Below, in pieces: positions 44,340-54,903 of a DNA stretch of 64,000 bases (position 1 is its first letter; each line of letters starts with the position of its first letter). Under the pieces are notes generated by a model. That model saw nothing but the letters and a program-made list of their open reading frames with translations. It was not told the DNA's origin and made no database searches. Origin of the DNA: Pedobacter ginsengisoli (GTDB taxonomy: Bacteria > Bacteroidota > Bacteroidia > Sphingobacteriales > Sphingobacteriaceae); NCBI RefSeq assembly GCF_002736205.1, contig NZ_CP024091.1:2787555-2851554 (forward strand), in the 5' to 3' direction. The translations under genes were made by a program, and so were the position numbers.

Positions 44340-46730
44340 CTATTCGTATTTTAAGGCATCAATTGGATTGGTGTGTGCAGCTCTGTACGACCTCAAACTC
44401 ACTGTAATCAAGGTAATTAATATCGAAATACACATTGCCAGTACAAAAGGCCAGATGCTTAGCGGGATACGGTATGCAAACCCATCGAGCCATTTAGAAG
44501 CAAATATATAGGCAACCGGCCAGGCAATAAGATTGGCAATAAGTACCATCCATAAAAAGGAACTGTTTAGCATTTTAATCAACTCAATTGTTGATGCTCC
44601 AAGAACTTTCCTGATGGCAATTTCTTTTGTTCTTTGAGTAGCTATAAAAGAAATTAACCCAAACAAACCGATAAATGAAATAAAGATTACTACTCCGGCA
44701 AAAAGTTTAAACAGTACCCCCATTACACGTTCTGTTTCATAGAATGAGCTGATTTGATTGTCCATAAAATCGGCTTTATACACATATTCAGGGAGTGTAT
44801 TATTCCACTCTTTTTCTATGGCCTTCATAGCAGGCAACATTTCCCTTGGATCTAACTTTATTGCAATAGTGTTGTATGCCCAGATAACTGAAAAAATTGC
44901 TGTAGGCTCAATTTTATCATGAAGTGAGAAGTTATTAAAGTCTTTAACTACCCCAACCACAGGAGCTTGATGCCCCTGCGTTCTGATATATTTTCCAAGA
45001 ATATCATTTGGATTAGTAATGTTCAGTTTCTTTAGTAATGTTTCATTGACAACAAATTCTTTAATAGTATCACTTTTTGACAATGTTCTGCCTGCAATAA
45101 GTTTTAATGAGAAAGTTTTGGTATAATCTTCATCTGCTGCCTTAACATTCAATTGAAAGTTCTCATCTTTAGTACTGTTATACTTAAAACTTGAAGTATT
45201 ATTGTTTCCCGATGATGGGGCTGCACTACAATAACTTACACTCTTTACCCCTGCAATTTTTGATATTTTATCTTTTAACAATCCAAATTTAAGCTGACTT
45301 AAACTATCTGAAGGCACATCGACCAGGGCAATTGCGTTAGTATCAAATCCCAATGATTGATTTCTCATAAACTGCATTTGATTTACCACCACCAACGTAC
45401 CAATTATTAATACAGCTGTTATTGCAAACTGTATAACTACCAATGCTTTTCTTAGCCCTAAAGCACCCACATTGGCGGCACTTATTTTATTTTTTATTGC
45501 CAGGGCTGGGCTAAAACCTGATATGATCAATGCCGGATAAAAACCTGCAAGGAAACTCACAATTAAAATAAGGGCAATCATGAAAATGAATATTACAGGA
45601 TGGCCAAACAGGCTAAAATTAATCTCTCCGCTAAACAGATTTCTCATACCAGGCAAAGCCAATTCTGTTAAAACACATGCAATTAATAAAGCTATTGTTG
45701 TTATCAGGGTTGTTTCACTTAAAAATTGCCATATCAGCTGTTTGCGTAAACTACCCATCACTTTTCGAATACCCACTTCTTTAGATCTGCTAATTGCCTG
45801 GGCAGTTGCCAGATTAATAAAGTTTATACAGGCAGTTAACAATAAGAATACGCCTATAACAATTAAACCAATTATTTGCCCTTTTGGCATTATCTTGTAA
45901 GCAAAATTACTGTAAACCTCGTTGTAATGTATTTCCGTTAATGGCTGAAAAATATGATGTTCTTTACCAACATTAGTTTTATCATAATATTTTGCAATAA
46001 ACTTTTGCATTGGCACTTCCAGACTGGCAGCATCTACACCTTTTTTTAACAACACATAGCATTCAGAGCTGGAAGTAACAGATTCCCAACTGGTAAGGCT
46101 TTCATCTTTATAAGTCAAGTACGAGACTACAACTTCAACAGGGAAGCTGCTGTTATCAGGAAAGTCTTCAATTACACCGGTTACCTTAAAATCTGTTTTA
46201 TTATCAAAATTTATGCTTTTGCCAACGGCATTTTTCCATTGTCCAAAATATTTGTCGGCCAGTTTACGGGAAAGCACAACAGTATTAGGTGCAGACAATG
46301 CCTGATGGGGTTCTCCATCGAGCCAATTAACTTTAATAATATCAAAAAATTGAGGTTCGGTATAATAAATACGTGATGTTTCTTTGATCTCAGGCTTGCT
46401 TCCGGTTGCTTTTACCTTAATAATGCCCGATGCCTCCTGTATAGCGGCAACCTTTTCCATTTGGTGAAAATCATTACGTACAGCAGCTGCAAGCGGCCTG
46501 GGTACACCTTTACTGTAGAATTCACCTTCAGGGTATGTCCATGATGATACTACTCTATAGATCCTGTCCTCATTTTGGTAGCCTTTATCAAAACTCGTCT
46601 GATATCTTAAAAAAATAAAAATAAGTAGACATGCAGCCAATCCTATAGCTAATCCGGCTATGTTTATAAAAGTATAGCCCTTGTATTTCCAAAGATTCCG
46701 TAGGGCGATTTTTAAGTTCAGTCTAAACAT
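44340..46730 (-). CDS. FtsX/MacB-type ABC permease P4
   Basis: 796 residues, sister of P6, with NLWKYKGYTFINIAGLAIGL at the start and NPIDALKYE at the end. The first periplasmic domain has VVSSWTYPEGEFYSKGVPR and a conserved VKVTGVIEDFPDNS-like strand. Coupling motifs are KEVGIRKVMGSLRK and KEIAIRKVLGAST. It opens a transcript from its own sigma-54 promoter and is followed by P5 at 17 bp. Confidence 0.93.
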   Translation of the reverse strand: MFRLNLKIALRNLWKYKGYTFINIAGLAIGLAACLLIFIFLRYQTSFDKGYQNEDRIYRVVSSWTYPEGEFYSKGVPRPLAAAVRNDFHQMEKVAAIQEASGIIKVKATGSKPEIKETSRIYYTEPQFFDIIKVNWLDGEPHQALSAPNTVVLSRKLADKYFGQWKNAVGKSINFDNKTDFKVTGVIEDFPDNSSFPVEVVVSYLTYKDESLTSWESVTSSSECYVLLKKGVDAASLEVPMQKFIAKYYDKTNVGKEHHIFQPLTEIHYNEVYSNFAYKIMPKGQIIGLIVIGVFLLLTACINFINLATAQAISRSKEVGIRKVMGSLRKQLIWQFLSETTLITTIALLIACVLTELALPGMRNLFSGEINFSLFGHPVIFIFMIALILIVSFLAGFYPALIISGFSPALAIKNKISAANVGALGLRKALVVIQFAITAVLIIGTLVVVNQMQFMRNQSLGFDTNAIALVDVPSDSLSQLKFGLLKDKISKIAGVKSVSYCSAAPSSGNNNTSSFKYNSTKDENFQLNVKAADEDYTKTFSLKLIAGRTLSKSDTIKEFVVNETLLKKLNITNPNDILGKYIRTQGHQAPVVGVVKDFNNFSLHDKIEPTAIFSVIWAYNTIAIKLDPREMLPAMKAIEKEWNNTLPEYVYKADFMDNQISSFYETERVMGVLFKLFAGVVIFISFIGLFGLISFIATQRTKEIAIRKVLGASTIELIKMLNSSFLWMVLIANLIAWPVAYIFASKWLDGFAYRIPLSIWPFVLAMCISILITLITVSLRSYRAAHTNPIDALKYE

Positions 46731-46753
46731 ATTGTTATGATTTTATTTCGGGT

Positions 46754-46770
46754 TGCTAATCGTATGCCAA
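46754..46770 (-). promoter_or_regulatory. Sigma-54 promoter before P4
   Basis: TTGGCATACGATTAGCA on the minus strand, identical to the copy at 41836-41852. The predicted start, about 46743, is 13 bp before the P4 ATG. Confidence 0.7.
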
Positions 46771-46832
46771 ATTAAAAAATACACTTATAAATCTAAAAAT
46801 CAAATAGTTACAACACAAAAACAAACAACAAA

Positions 46833-46869
46833 TGTCCATTATCGAACAGACCTCGTACAATAATGAACA
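46833..46869. promoter_or_regulatory. Paired upstream activator sites before P4
   Basis: TGTCCATTATCGAACA (46833-46848) and CGTACAATAATGAACA (46854-46869) repeat the layout before P6 with the same 21-bp offset, about 108 bp upstream of the start. The first site has one change (TGTCC for TGTTC). Confidence 0.65.
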
Positions 46870-46876
46870 TTCTTAA

Positions 46877-49240
46877 TTATTCGTATTTCAAAGCGTCAAT
46901 TGGGTTGGACTTTGCTACTTTAACCGATTGCACGCTTACCGTGAGTATGGCGATGATTAAGGATAAAATGGCCGCTATTGCAAATGGTATAACAGAGATG
47001 GACACTTTAAATTCATATCCGGACAACCACTTATTAATAATGATATAAGCCAGTGGAAATGCAATTACATTAGCAATGGCTACCAATTTTATAAAATCCT
47101 TATTTAGTAATGTTAGTATATTAAAATTACTGGCACCTAAAACTTTACGGATACTGATTTCTTTTTTACGCTGTTCTGCCATATAAAGGGCCAGACCTAA
47201 CAAACCTAAACAAGAAATAAAGACAGCAAAACCACCAAACCAATTAGACAAAGTACCTAGCAATTTTTCGTTCGCAAACTTACCTTCAAAAGAATCATCT
47301 ACAAATGTTCTGTCCACCGGATATTCAGGATTCAATTTCTTTACAATATCATCTATAGTAGCTACCGATGCACTCACATTTTGATCTGGATTTAAGCGCG
47401 CAATAACATACCTTGCCGGACCGTCACTCATACCAATCAAAACCGGCTTGGCTTTTTGATATGGAGATTCCATTACATAATCCTTAAGCACTCCAATGAT
47501 AGTAATATCAGTATTTCCCCATTTTATCTTACTGCCAACAGGCTTGGTCATCCCCATAATTTTTGCAAAAGTCTCGTTAATCAAAACATTTGTTGAATCA
47601 GCAAACTGAGGATTAAAATCTCGCCCATCAACCAGTTCCATAGCTGTTGTCTTAATCAGATCATAGCTTGTAAACCTAAAATTGATCAGGATCTTATCGT
47701 TTAAATTTTTACCTGGCCAACTTACGTCATACCCATTATTACCACCGGCAGTTAGTCTTTGCGAAAAATTAGTTACCGATGTTACAGCACCCGATTTCAA
47801 CAACTGGTCTTTAAGTATTTCTCTTTTAGCCGGAGTTTTCAAATTCCCCTGTATAGGAATTTCTATCAGGTTATTCTTATTGTATCCAATTGGTTTATTT
47901 TTAATATAATTCAATTGCTGATAGATAACGATGGTGCAAACAATTAAACAGGCTGCAAATACAAACTGAAAAACAACCAGACCTTTGCGGACAGACAACG
48001 AAGATCTTCCTGATAAAGTAAATCCCTTAAGCACTTTAATTGGGGCAAAAGATGAAAGATAAAATGCAGGGTAACTGCCCGACAATAAACCGGTTAATAC
48101 TGTTAAACCAAATAGTGTACCCCAAAATTGCCAATTGCTATAGTCAATGGATAATTGAATTCCTATTATGCTATTAAAATAAGGCAAACTAATCTCTATC
48201 AGTACAAAGGCAATAAGCATACTCATTAAAGCCATAAGCATTGATTCCATCATAAACTGGCCTACCAGTGCATTTCTGCTGGAACCTATGGCTTTACGTA
48301 CCCCAACCTCCTTAGCTCTTTTCTCTGAACGTGCAGTTGATAAGTTCATGAAGTTTACACAAGCAATAAGGAGGATACAAAAGGCCAGTAAAAAGAAGAT
48401 TTTCAACTGGTCTATTTTGCCTCCAACAGGTACCCCATTTTCAAACTTGCTATACAAATGCCACTTAGCTAACGGGTATAAGAAAAGTTCACCATTGCTG
48501 CCTTTATCATGAGATTTGATCATACGATGAAACTGTTTATTGGCATTTTCGAAGAAAGAATTGTCTTTAAATTGAACAAATGTTAAACAAAAATTACTAC
48601 CCCATGATGCCTCTTTCGTCCATTGATTTAGTTTTTCATACAATGCCCATGGCATCAGGAATTCATATTGAATGCTGCTGTTTTTTGGCACATCGGCAAC
48701 AACTCCCTCCACTTTTAATTCTTCGGTATTATCAAGTTTCAATGTCTTATTCAAAGGATCTTCATTTCCAAAAAGATTTTTTGCAAGTGTCTCTGTAAGG
48801 ATTATAGAATTAGGGTTTTTCAGAAACGCTGAGGGGTTCCCTTTAAGCACCTTTAAGTCGAATATCTTGGTGAAGTCTGCATCTACAAACACGCTTCCTT
48901 TTTTAAAGCTGTTTTGTTTATAAGTTATTAACCTATCCGTTGGATAATCTAACCTTGCAATCTTTTCTATTCCAGGAACAGTTTGTTTTGCCTCATCAGC
49001 CAAAACTCCGGGAGTAGCAGCAAAGCTGAAAGTTTCTGTAGGTGTTTTCTGATTGTTATAAACTATATAGGTTTTATCGTAGTTTGTAAATTGCTTATCA
49101 TACCCCCACTCATAAGCAACATAAAGCAATAAGATCATACAACTGGCCAGTCCTATGCCCAAGCCACCAATATTTATAAGCGTAAAGCCCTTGTTTTTCC
49201 AAAGGTTTCGTAATGCAATTTTTAAATTCAGTTTAAACAT
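46877..49240 (-). CDS. FtsX/MacB-type ABC permease P3
   Basis: 787 residues, nearly co-linear with P5 and visibly closer to it than to other members (VAYEWGYDKQFTNYDKTYIV; QLNYIKNKPIGYNKNNLIEI; RKKEISIRKVLGASNFNI). It lies 17 bp after P2 and ends 8 bp before the activator sites of the P4 promoter. P3-promoter-P4 is the first copy of the duplicated unit. Confidence 0.93.
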   Translation of the reverse strand: MFKLNLKIALRNLWKNKGFTLINIGGLGIGLASCMILLLYVAYEWGYDKQFTNYDKTYIVYNNQKTPTETFSFAATPGVLADEAKQTVPGIEKIARLDYPTDRLITYKQNSFKKGSVFVDADFTKIFDLKVLKGNPSAFLKNPNSIILTETLAKNLFGNEDPLNKTLKLDNTEELKVEGVVADVPKNSSIQYEFLMPWALYEKLNQWTKEASWGSNFCLTFVQFKDNSFFENANKQFHRMIKSHDKGSNGELFLYPLAKWHLYSKFENGVPVGGKIDQLKIFFLLAFCILLIACVNFMNLSTARSEKRAKEVGVRKAIGSSRNALVGQFMMESMLMALMSMLIAFVLIEISLPYFNSIIGIQLSIDYSNWQFWGTLFGLTVLTGLLSGSYPAFYLSSFAPIKVLKGFTLSGRSSLSVRKGLVVFQFVFAACLIVCTIVIYQQLNYIKNKPIGYNKNNLIEIPIQGNLKTPAKREILKDQLLKSGAVTSVTNFSQRLTAGGNNGYDVSWPGKNLNDKILINFRFTSYDLIKTTAMELVDGRDFNPQFADSTNVLINETFAKIMGMTKPVGSKIKWGNTDITIIGVLKDYVMESPYQKAKPVLIGMSDGPARYVIARLNPDQNVSASVATIDDIVKKLNPEYPVDRTFVDDSFEGKFANEKLLGTLSNWFGGFAVFISCLGLLGLALYMAEQRKKEISIRKVLGASNFNILTLLNKDFIKLVAIANVIAFPLAYIIINKWLSGYEFKVSISVIPFAIAAILSLIIAILTVSVQSVKVAKSNPIDALKYE

Positions 49241-49257
49241 ATTAGAGCTGATTTAGG

Positions 49258-51630
49258 TTATTCATATTTTAATGCGTCAACAGGGTTAGCTTTTGCAGCT
49301 TTGTAAGCCTGAAAGCTTACAGTTAAAAAGGCGATTACAGTTGTACCAAATACTGCTGCTACAATAACCCACCAGGAAATCGCAGTGCGGAATTCAAAAT
49401 GCCCCAGCCATTTATTCATTAAATAGTAGGCTATTGGTACACCTATTATAACCGCTGCCAAAATCATTTTCATAAACGATACTGAGAGTAATTGCATAAT
49501 ACTGGCCACCGAAGCACCCAGAACCTTACGCACACCAAATTCCTTGGTGCGCTGCTCTGCGCTATATGCTGCCAGACCAAATAAGCCCAGACAAGATATA
49601 AATATAGCCAGGCCACCAAATAAGTTTGACAAAATACCAAGTACTTTTTCTCCTTGCAGCTTAGTTGCATACAGATCATTAACAAACTTCAAATCAACAG
49701 GGTAAGCAGGATTTATTTGCTTGGCTACCTGTGCTATTAATTCAACATTTTTAGATAAGCTGTTGTTAGGATTAAGGCGCATGGTGATCTGACCACCCCA
49801 ACCCTGACTAAAAGCTACTACCATTGGCCGATCTGTATAGTATGGAGAGCCCCAAATAAAATCTTTAAATACGCCAACAACAGTAAAATCATTTCCATGA
49901 TATTTTACAGGTGTACCAATTGGATTTTTAAGTCCCATCAATTTCACAGCTGTACTGCTTAACATTAATGCGGCAGTATCTGATGCAAATGATTTAGAGA
50001 AATCACGCCCTGAAATCATTTGTATTCCGTTTGTTTTGGTAAAATCATAGGTAGTAGCAATCTGATTAAAAATTACATCTTTATCGGCTTTGGTCATTCC
50101 AGGCCATTCGAAATTCCAAAAACTAGAACCGCTATTGGATAAGCTTCCTGATGATTGACATAATGCTGTAACTGCACCAGATTTTAATAGTTCGGTCTTA
50201 AAAAGATCAAACTTCTTTCCCAATTCACCTTCCTGTGGCATCTCGGCCAAAAGATTTAGATCATAACCTACGGGCCTGTTTTTGATAAACTGAACTTGTT
50301 TATAAATAACGAGGGTGGCAATAATCAGGATAATTGCGAAACTAAACTGACCAATAACCAATACCTGTCTTAAACTAACAGGGATAACTTTTGTTCTTGT
50401 AATTTTTCTTTTAAGTGTTTGTATAGGATTAAAAGCAGAAAGGTATAATGCAGGATAACTTCCGGACAACAATCCTGTTAATAGAATCACACTTAAAATA
50501 CCTATCCAATACCCACTACTGTAATAATCAATACTAAGTTCAATATTAAGCAGGTTATTAAATGTTGGCAGCAGAATTTCGACCAATACAATAGCAATCA
50601 ATACACTAATAATAGTTAGCAGAACAGATTCTGTTAAGAATTGGGAAATTAAAGAGGCCCTGCTCGCCCCTATTGTTTTTTTAATCCCCACTTCTTTTGC
50701 CCTTCTTTCTGACTTAGCAGTTGCCATGTTCATAAAGTTGATACAGGCAATCAGTAGAATACCAAAAGCTAATGCGATAAACAGGTAAATGCGTTCAATA
50801 TCACCACCTACACTTTTCCCATTCACAAATTTCCCGAACAAGTGCCTGTCGGATAACTTAAATATAAAAGACTCATCGGTTGCATCTACACCGTTCTTTT
50901 TTATTATTCCCTTCATTTTTGAATTTATTAAAGGAATATTGGCCTGCTCATTTACAGAAACTACTGTTTGCCAGTTGTAATTGCCCCAATCGGGTCTTTT
51001 TACCCAATCAGAAAGTGTTTCAAACAAAGACCAGGGCATCAAAAAGTCAAATGTAATTGATCTATTGGCAGGCAAGTCTTTAATAATCCCCGTAACCTTT
51101 AAATCTACTTCGTTATTATAACGTATTGATTTGTTTAGTGCATCTCCATCCTTAAACAGTAGTTTTGCCATCCGCTCCGTTAAAACAACAGAGTGAGGCG
51201 TATTTAAAGCAGTTAGCGGATTACCTGCTATAAAATCGTAATTAAATATTTTAAGAATATCCGGATCAGCGTATTTAGATTCTTTTTTAAAGCTGTTCTC
51301 CCCATTTGCGATTAGCTGTTGTCCGTTATTACTGATACGGCTAATTGCTTCAACATCAGGAACTTCTTGTTTTATTACCTGTGCAATTGCATTACTTGTA
51401 AGGTCTACTGTTCCTTTTATGTTACCCTTGGCATCTACAAAATTGGTCATTACCTGATAAACCTTCTCAGAACCCTTAAATTGCTTATCAAAACTCCACT
51501 CATACGATACATATAGTAGCAATAAGAGACACGAAGCAAGGCCGATAGCCAAACCAACAACATTAATTATTGATGAAGTTTTATGTTTCCAGAGGTTACG
51601 TAGGGCTATTTTCAGATTAAGTTTGAACAT
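49258..51630 (-). CDS. FtsX/MacB-type ABC permease P2
   Basis: 790 residues. It resembles P8 in the second coupling segment (SAEQRTKEFGVRKVLGAS) and P3/P5 in the overall plan. Distinctive features are KHKTSSIINVVGLAIGLASC at the start, a TKxIPVSLRQVLVIGQF bridge before the fifth helix and the end NPVDALKYE. It follows P1 at 16 bp and is read from the adaptor promoter unless an unseen promoter lies inside P1. Confidence 0.93.
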   Translation of the reverse strand: MFKLNLKIALRNLWKHKTSSIINVVGLAIGLASCLLLLLYVSYEWSFDKQFKGSEKVYQVMTNFVDAKGNIKGTVDLTSNAIAQVIKQEVPDVEAISRISNNGQQLIANGENSFKKESKYADPDILKIFNYDFIAGNPLTALNTPHSVVLTERMAKLLFKDGDALNKSIRYNNEVDLKVTGIIKDLPANRSITFDFLMPWSLFETLSDWVKRPDWGNYNWQTVVSVNEQANIPLINSKMKGIIKKNGVDATDESFIFKLSDRHLFGKFVNGKSVGGDIERIYLFIALAFGILLIACINFMNMATAKSERRAKEVGIKKTIGASRASLISQFLTESVLLTIISVLIAIVLVEILLPTFNNLLNIELSIDYYSSGYWIGILSVILLTGLLSGSYPALYLSAFNPIQTLKRKITRTKVIPVSLRQVLVIGQFSFAIILIIATLVIYKQVQFIKNRPVGYDLNLLAEMPQEGELGKKFDLFKTELLKSGAVTALCQSSGSLSNSGSSFWNFEWPGMTKADKDVIFNQIATTYDFTKTNGIQMISGRDFSKSFASDTAALMLSSTAVKLMGLKNPIGTPVKYHGNDFTVVGVFKDFIWGSPYYTDRPMVVAFSQGWGGQITMRLNPNNSLSKNVELIAQVAKQINPAYPVDLKFVNDLYATKLQGEKVLGILSNLFGGLAIFISCLGLFGLAAYSAEQRTKEFGVRKVLGASVASIMQLLSVSFMKMILAAVIIGVPIAYYLMNKWLGHFEFRTAISWWVIVAAVFGTTVIAFLTVSFQAYKAAKANPVDALKYE

Positions 51631-51646
51631 GGTATATTATTTAAGG

Positions 51647-54025
51647 TTATTCATATTTTAATGCAACAGCAGGATTTGTTCTCACTGCTTTTCTGGCTTG
51701 AATACTTACTGTAAGTACAGTAATAATGGTGGATATAGCCGCAGCTGTAATAAATGGAATCAGCGGCATTTCTATACGATAAGCGAAAGTATCCAGCCAC
51801 TTTCTTGCTAACAAATAGGCCGCTGGCCATGCAATTAAATTGGCTACAAGTACAATCCAAACGAAATAAGAATTAAGCAGCCTGTAAACATCGAAATCTG
51901 TAGCACCTAATATCTTTCTAATAGAAATTTCTTTAACCCTACTAGCTATTGTAAATGCAGAAAATGCAAAAAGACCAAGTAGCGCTATAAAAATGGTTAG
52001 TGTAGCAGCAAAAAGGAATACCGATTGTAATTGTTCTTGTTTTTTAAATAATCGGCCGTAAAGTTCGTTTACAAACTCATAACGAAAATCATCACCATCT
52101 GTTTTATTGATATCAGGCCATTGCTTCTTTAATTCAGCAATAACCAATGACATTCTGCTTTGATCAACATTAATCAGAATCTTATCTTTACTAAAGCTAC
52201 AAGGGTTTTTTACAGTATATATAGTTGGATCTACGGCACGTTCAAATCCCTGAGATTTAAAATCTTTGATTACGCCCACAATTTTATAATCCATACCGCA
52301 ACCGTGTATGGTTTTTCCAATAGGATTAACAAGGCCATAACGTGCCACTGCAGTTTCATTTATTATAGCCCCATTCTCTTCATCAGATTTAAATTCCTTT
52401 GAAAAGAAACGCCCCTCTTTTAATTCTATACCAAGGGTTTCAAAATAATTGTAGTCGGTAAAAATAAAATCAATTGTTGCCTCTTTCCCATCTACTTTAT
52501 AAGTATTAGTTCCAGGCTTACTTCCGTCTGGTAAGTTTGATGAGATGGTAACATTGTTTACTCCTGGTATTTTAGTTATTTTTTCACGAAGAGGCTCAAA
52601 CGATGCAGGATCTCTAAACAACACAATATTTTTTATATATAGAACCTGATCAGGCTTAAAACCGGTGTCCTCTGCACGCATGTATTTAAGCTGACTGCTT
52701 ACTACCAGAAGCCCTACTATAAATATAATGGCAATGCCAAATTGACCTATCAATAGAAAATTTCTTAACCAAAGTGTTTTGTAACTTGTTTGAAAATTGC
52801 CTTTTAACACCTGCACTGGTTTGTATCCTGATAAAACCATTGATGGATAAATCCCTGAAATAAGGGTAACTATAACCAGGATTAGAGGCAATTGCCAGGC
52901 TAAAGAGCTAACTCCCTTCCATATACTAAGCGGTGTACTAAAAATGCTATTAAATAAAGGCAGCATAACCTCTGCTAATACCAATGCCAGTACCAAGGCT
53001 ATAAAACATTGCATAAAAATTTCTGCAATGAACTGAAAGGTTAAATTTAACCGGTATGCACCCATTACTTTTTTTATGCCAACCTCTTTTGCTCTTTTTG
53101 TAGCGAGTACAATGCTTAGGTTAGTAAAGTTAATGCAGGCAATAATCAAGATCAGAATGCTAAGCCCTAATAGGGCCATTACAACTTTATAATTAGTATC
53201 GTTGCCTGCGATAGGTTTTAAATGCAGGTTCTTAAGTGCATCTAAAAAAATAACAGAACGGCCGGCAATTCTCCTGTCATTGGCTGGAACTCCAGCTTTT
53301 ATTAATTCTTTTTTATAGAGCTGATCTATTTTCTTTTCGAGCGCTAAAACATCTGTACCCTGTTTAACCTGTATGTAAGTATTGTGATTATTGGTTCCGT
53401 AGTCCTGATCATTAAAGGCTATATCCCTTCCAATGGCTATAATATCAAACTTTAAGTTAGAATGCTGATCAACGCGATCAATGGTTCCATTCACAACTTC
53501 CTGTTGGGCTGCCGCTTTTGGTCCAAGCATTACAAACTGAGGAAATGTAGTTTTTGGATCTGGAAAGAGTTGTTTTCTGAATAGCTCAGGAATATACATA
53601 TTCAACTTTAAATCCTTTTCTTCATCAGGCCCGTTTGTTGGCACAATATTGAACATTTTAGCAGTTTCCTGATCTAATTGAAGGGCTTTTGTAGTGTAAA
53701 CCCTCCCATGATCAGTAGTCATTGGAAACTCAAATGGAATACTTTTAGTTCTTCCAACCGCCTCAACTTCCGGGAAGTGATCCTTAATCGCCTTTGCCAA
53801 TGGTGCGGGTGTATACTCAGTTTTAAAGTCGGGTAAGCTCCTTCCTACCTGATAAATCCGGGCGTAATTAGGCACATCTTTATCGTAACTGGTTTCATAA
53901 GTAACATATAAAATCACTACTATAAATGCGGCCAGAGCGATTGAAAGTCCACCGACATTAATTGCTGTATAAACTTTGTTTTTCCAAAGGTTACGTAGGG
54001 CTATCTTAAAATTCAGTTTAAACAT
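51647..54025 (-). CDS. FtsX/MacB-type ABC permease P1
   Basis: 792 residues, the first permease in the transcript and most similar to P7. Its first periplasmic domain is distinct (PDFKTEYTPAPLAKAIKDHF; DQDYGTNNHNTYIQVKQGTD). Coupling motifs are KEVGIKKVMGAYR and RVKEISIRKILGATD, and the end is NPAVALKYE. It follows ATPase 1 at about 54 bp. Second-half helices are around 670-690, 715-745 and 755-780. Confidence 0.92.
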   Translation of the reverse strand: MFKLNFKIALRNLWKNKVYTAINVGGLSIALAAFIVVILYVTYETSYDKDVPNYARIYQVGRSLPDFKTEYTPAPLAKAIKDHFPEVEAVGRTKSIPFEFPMTTDHGRVYTTKALQLDQETAKMFNIVPTNGPDEEKDLKLNMYIPELFRKQLFPDPKTTFPQFVMLGPKAAAQQEVVNGTIDRVDQHSNLKFDIIAIGRDIAFNDQDYGTNNHNTYIQVKQGTDVLALEKKIDQLYKKELIKAGVPANDRRIAGRSVIFLDALKNLHLKPIAGNDTNYKVVMALLGLSILILIIACINFTNLSIVLATKRAKEVGIKKVMGAYRLNLTFQFIAEIFMQCFIALVLALVLAEVMLPLFNSIFSTPLSIWKGVSSLAWQLPLILVIVTLISGIYPSMVLSGYKPVQVLKGNFQTSYKTLWLRNFLLIGQFGIAIIFIVGLLVVSSQLKYMRAEDTGFKPDQVLYIKNIVLFRDPASFEPLREKITKIPGVNNVTISSNLPDGSKPGTNTYKVDGKEATIDFIFTDYNYFETLGIELKEGRFFSKEFKSDEENGAIINETAVARYGLVNPIGKTIHGCGMDYKIVGVIKDFKSQGFERAVDPTIYTVKNPCSFSKDKILINVDQSRMSLVIAELKKQWPDINKTDGDDFRYEFVNELYGRLFKKQEQLQSVFLFAATLTIFIALLGLFAFSAFTIASRVKEISIRKILGATDFDVYRLLNSYFVWIVLVANLIAWPAAYLLARKWLDTFAYRIEMPLIPFITAAAISTIITVLTVSIQARKAVRTNPAVALKYE

Positions 54026-54079
54026 ATTTATCGGTGTACTTCTTAGCTATTCACTCTATTACTTAGAAATTGGATTTGT

Positions 54080-54778
54080 TTAAATCAATTCCTCGGTGCG
54101 GCCCTTATTTATTTTCTCAGAAATTACATGCCCGTCTTTTAAATTGATGATTCTGTTAGAAAAACTGGCATCATGCGATGAGTGAGTTACCATTACAATG
54201 GTAGTTCCTGTTTCATTCAACTCGCATAACAACTCCATAACCTCGTTACCATGAGAGCTGTCCAAATTACCTGTAGGCTCATCGGCTAATACCAATTTTG
54301 GTTTGGTAACCAAAGCTCTGGCGACAGCAACACGCTGCTGCTGACCTCCAGAGAGTTGTTGTGGGAAATGTCCGCTTCTATTTACAATGTTCATGCGTTC
54401 AATAATCTCATTTACAAGGCGCTTACGCTCTCCGGCAGCAACTTTGTTATAGATCAGCGGTAATTCAATGTTTTCAAAAACTGTCAGTTCATCAATCAGG
54501 TTAAAGTTTTGGAATACGAATCCCATATTGCGTTTTCTGAAGTTAGAACGTTCTCTATCGTTCAGTTTCAAAAGCTCCGTATCAATAAATTTATAGCTAC
54601 CACTTTCGGGCTTATCCAGTAAACCCATTACGTTTAATAAGGTAGATTTACCACAACCCGAAGGTCCCATTATTGAAACAAACTCACCTTCTTTAACATG
54701 TAGATTAATGCCATTTAAGGCAGTTGTTTCTATTTCTTCAGTTTTGTAAACTTTTTCCAGATTCTCAATTTTTATCAT
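54080..54778 (-). CDS. ABC ATPase 1 (LolD/MacB-like)
   Basis: A 232-residue ATPase with all motifs in canonical form: Walker A GPSGCGKST (38-46), Q-loop Gln90, signature LSGGQQQRVAVARAL (142-156), Walker B LVLADEPTGNLDS including the D-loop, and H-loop in MVTHSSHD. It would power the MacB-type permeases by a mechanotransmission mechanism. It is separated from the adaptor gene by a 125-bp gap containing a hairpin, and from P1 by about 54 bp. Confidence 0.95.
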   Translation of the reverse strand: MIKIENLEKVYKTEEIETTALNGINLHVKEGEFVSIMGPSGCGKSTLLNVMGLLDKPESGSYKFIDTELLKLNDRERSNFRKRNMGFVFQNFNLIDELTVFENIELPLIYNKVAAGERKRLVNEIIERMNIVNRSGHFPQQLSGGQQQRVAVARALVTKPKLVLADEPTGNLDSSHGNEVMELLCELNETGTTIVMVTHSSHDASFSNRIINLKDGHVISEKINKGRTEELI

Positions 54779-54831
54779 GGTTATATTTTTATCGTGTTGT
54801 CTATTTTATGGTTTTCATTTTTAATGATAAG

Positions 54832-54870
54832 AAGGTTTCTCTGTTCCTCGCACAGATCAGAGAAAACCTT
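54832..54870 (-). other. Hairpin between adaptor and ATPase 1 genes
   Basis: AAGGTTTCTCTG (54832-54843) pairs with CAGAGAAAACCTT (54858-54870) with one bulge and a 14-nt loop. No T-tract follows on the minus strand (CTTATCATT), so partial termination or mRNA protection is more likely than full termination. Confidence 0.4.
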
Positions 54871-54903
54871 TCTCATTCAACTAAACTAAAACTAAACTAA
54901 TTT

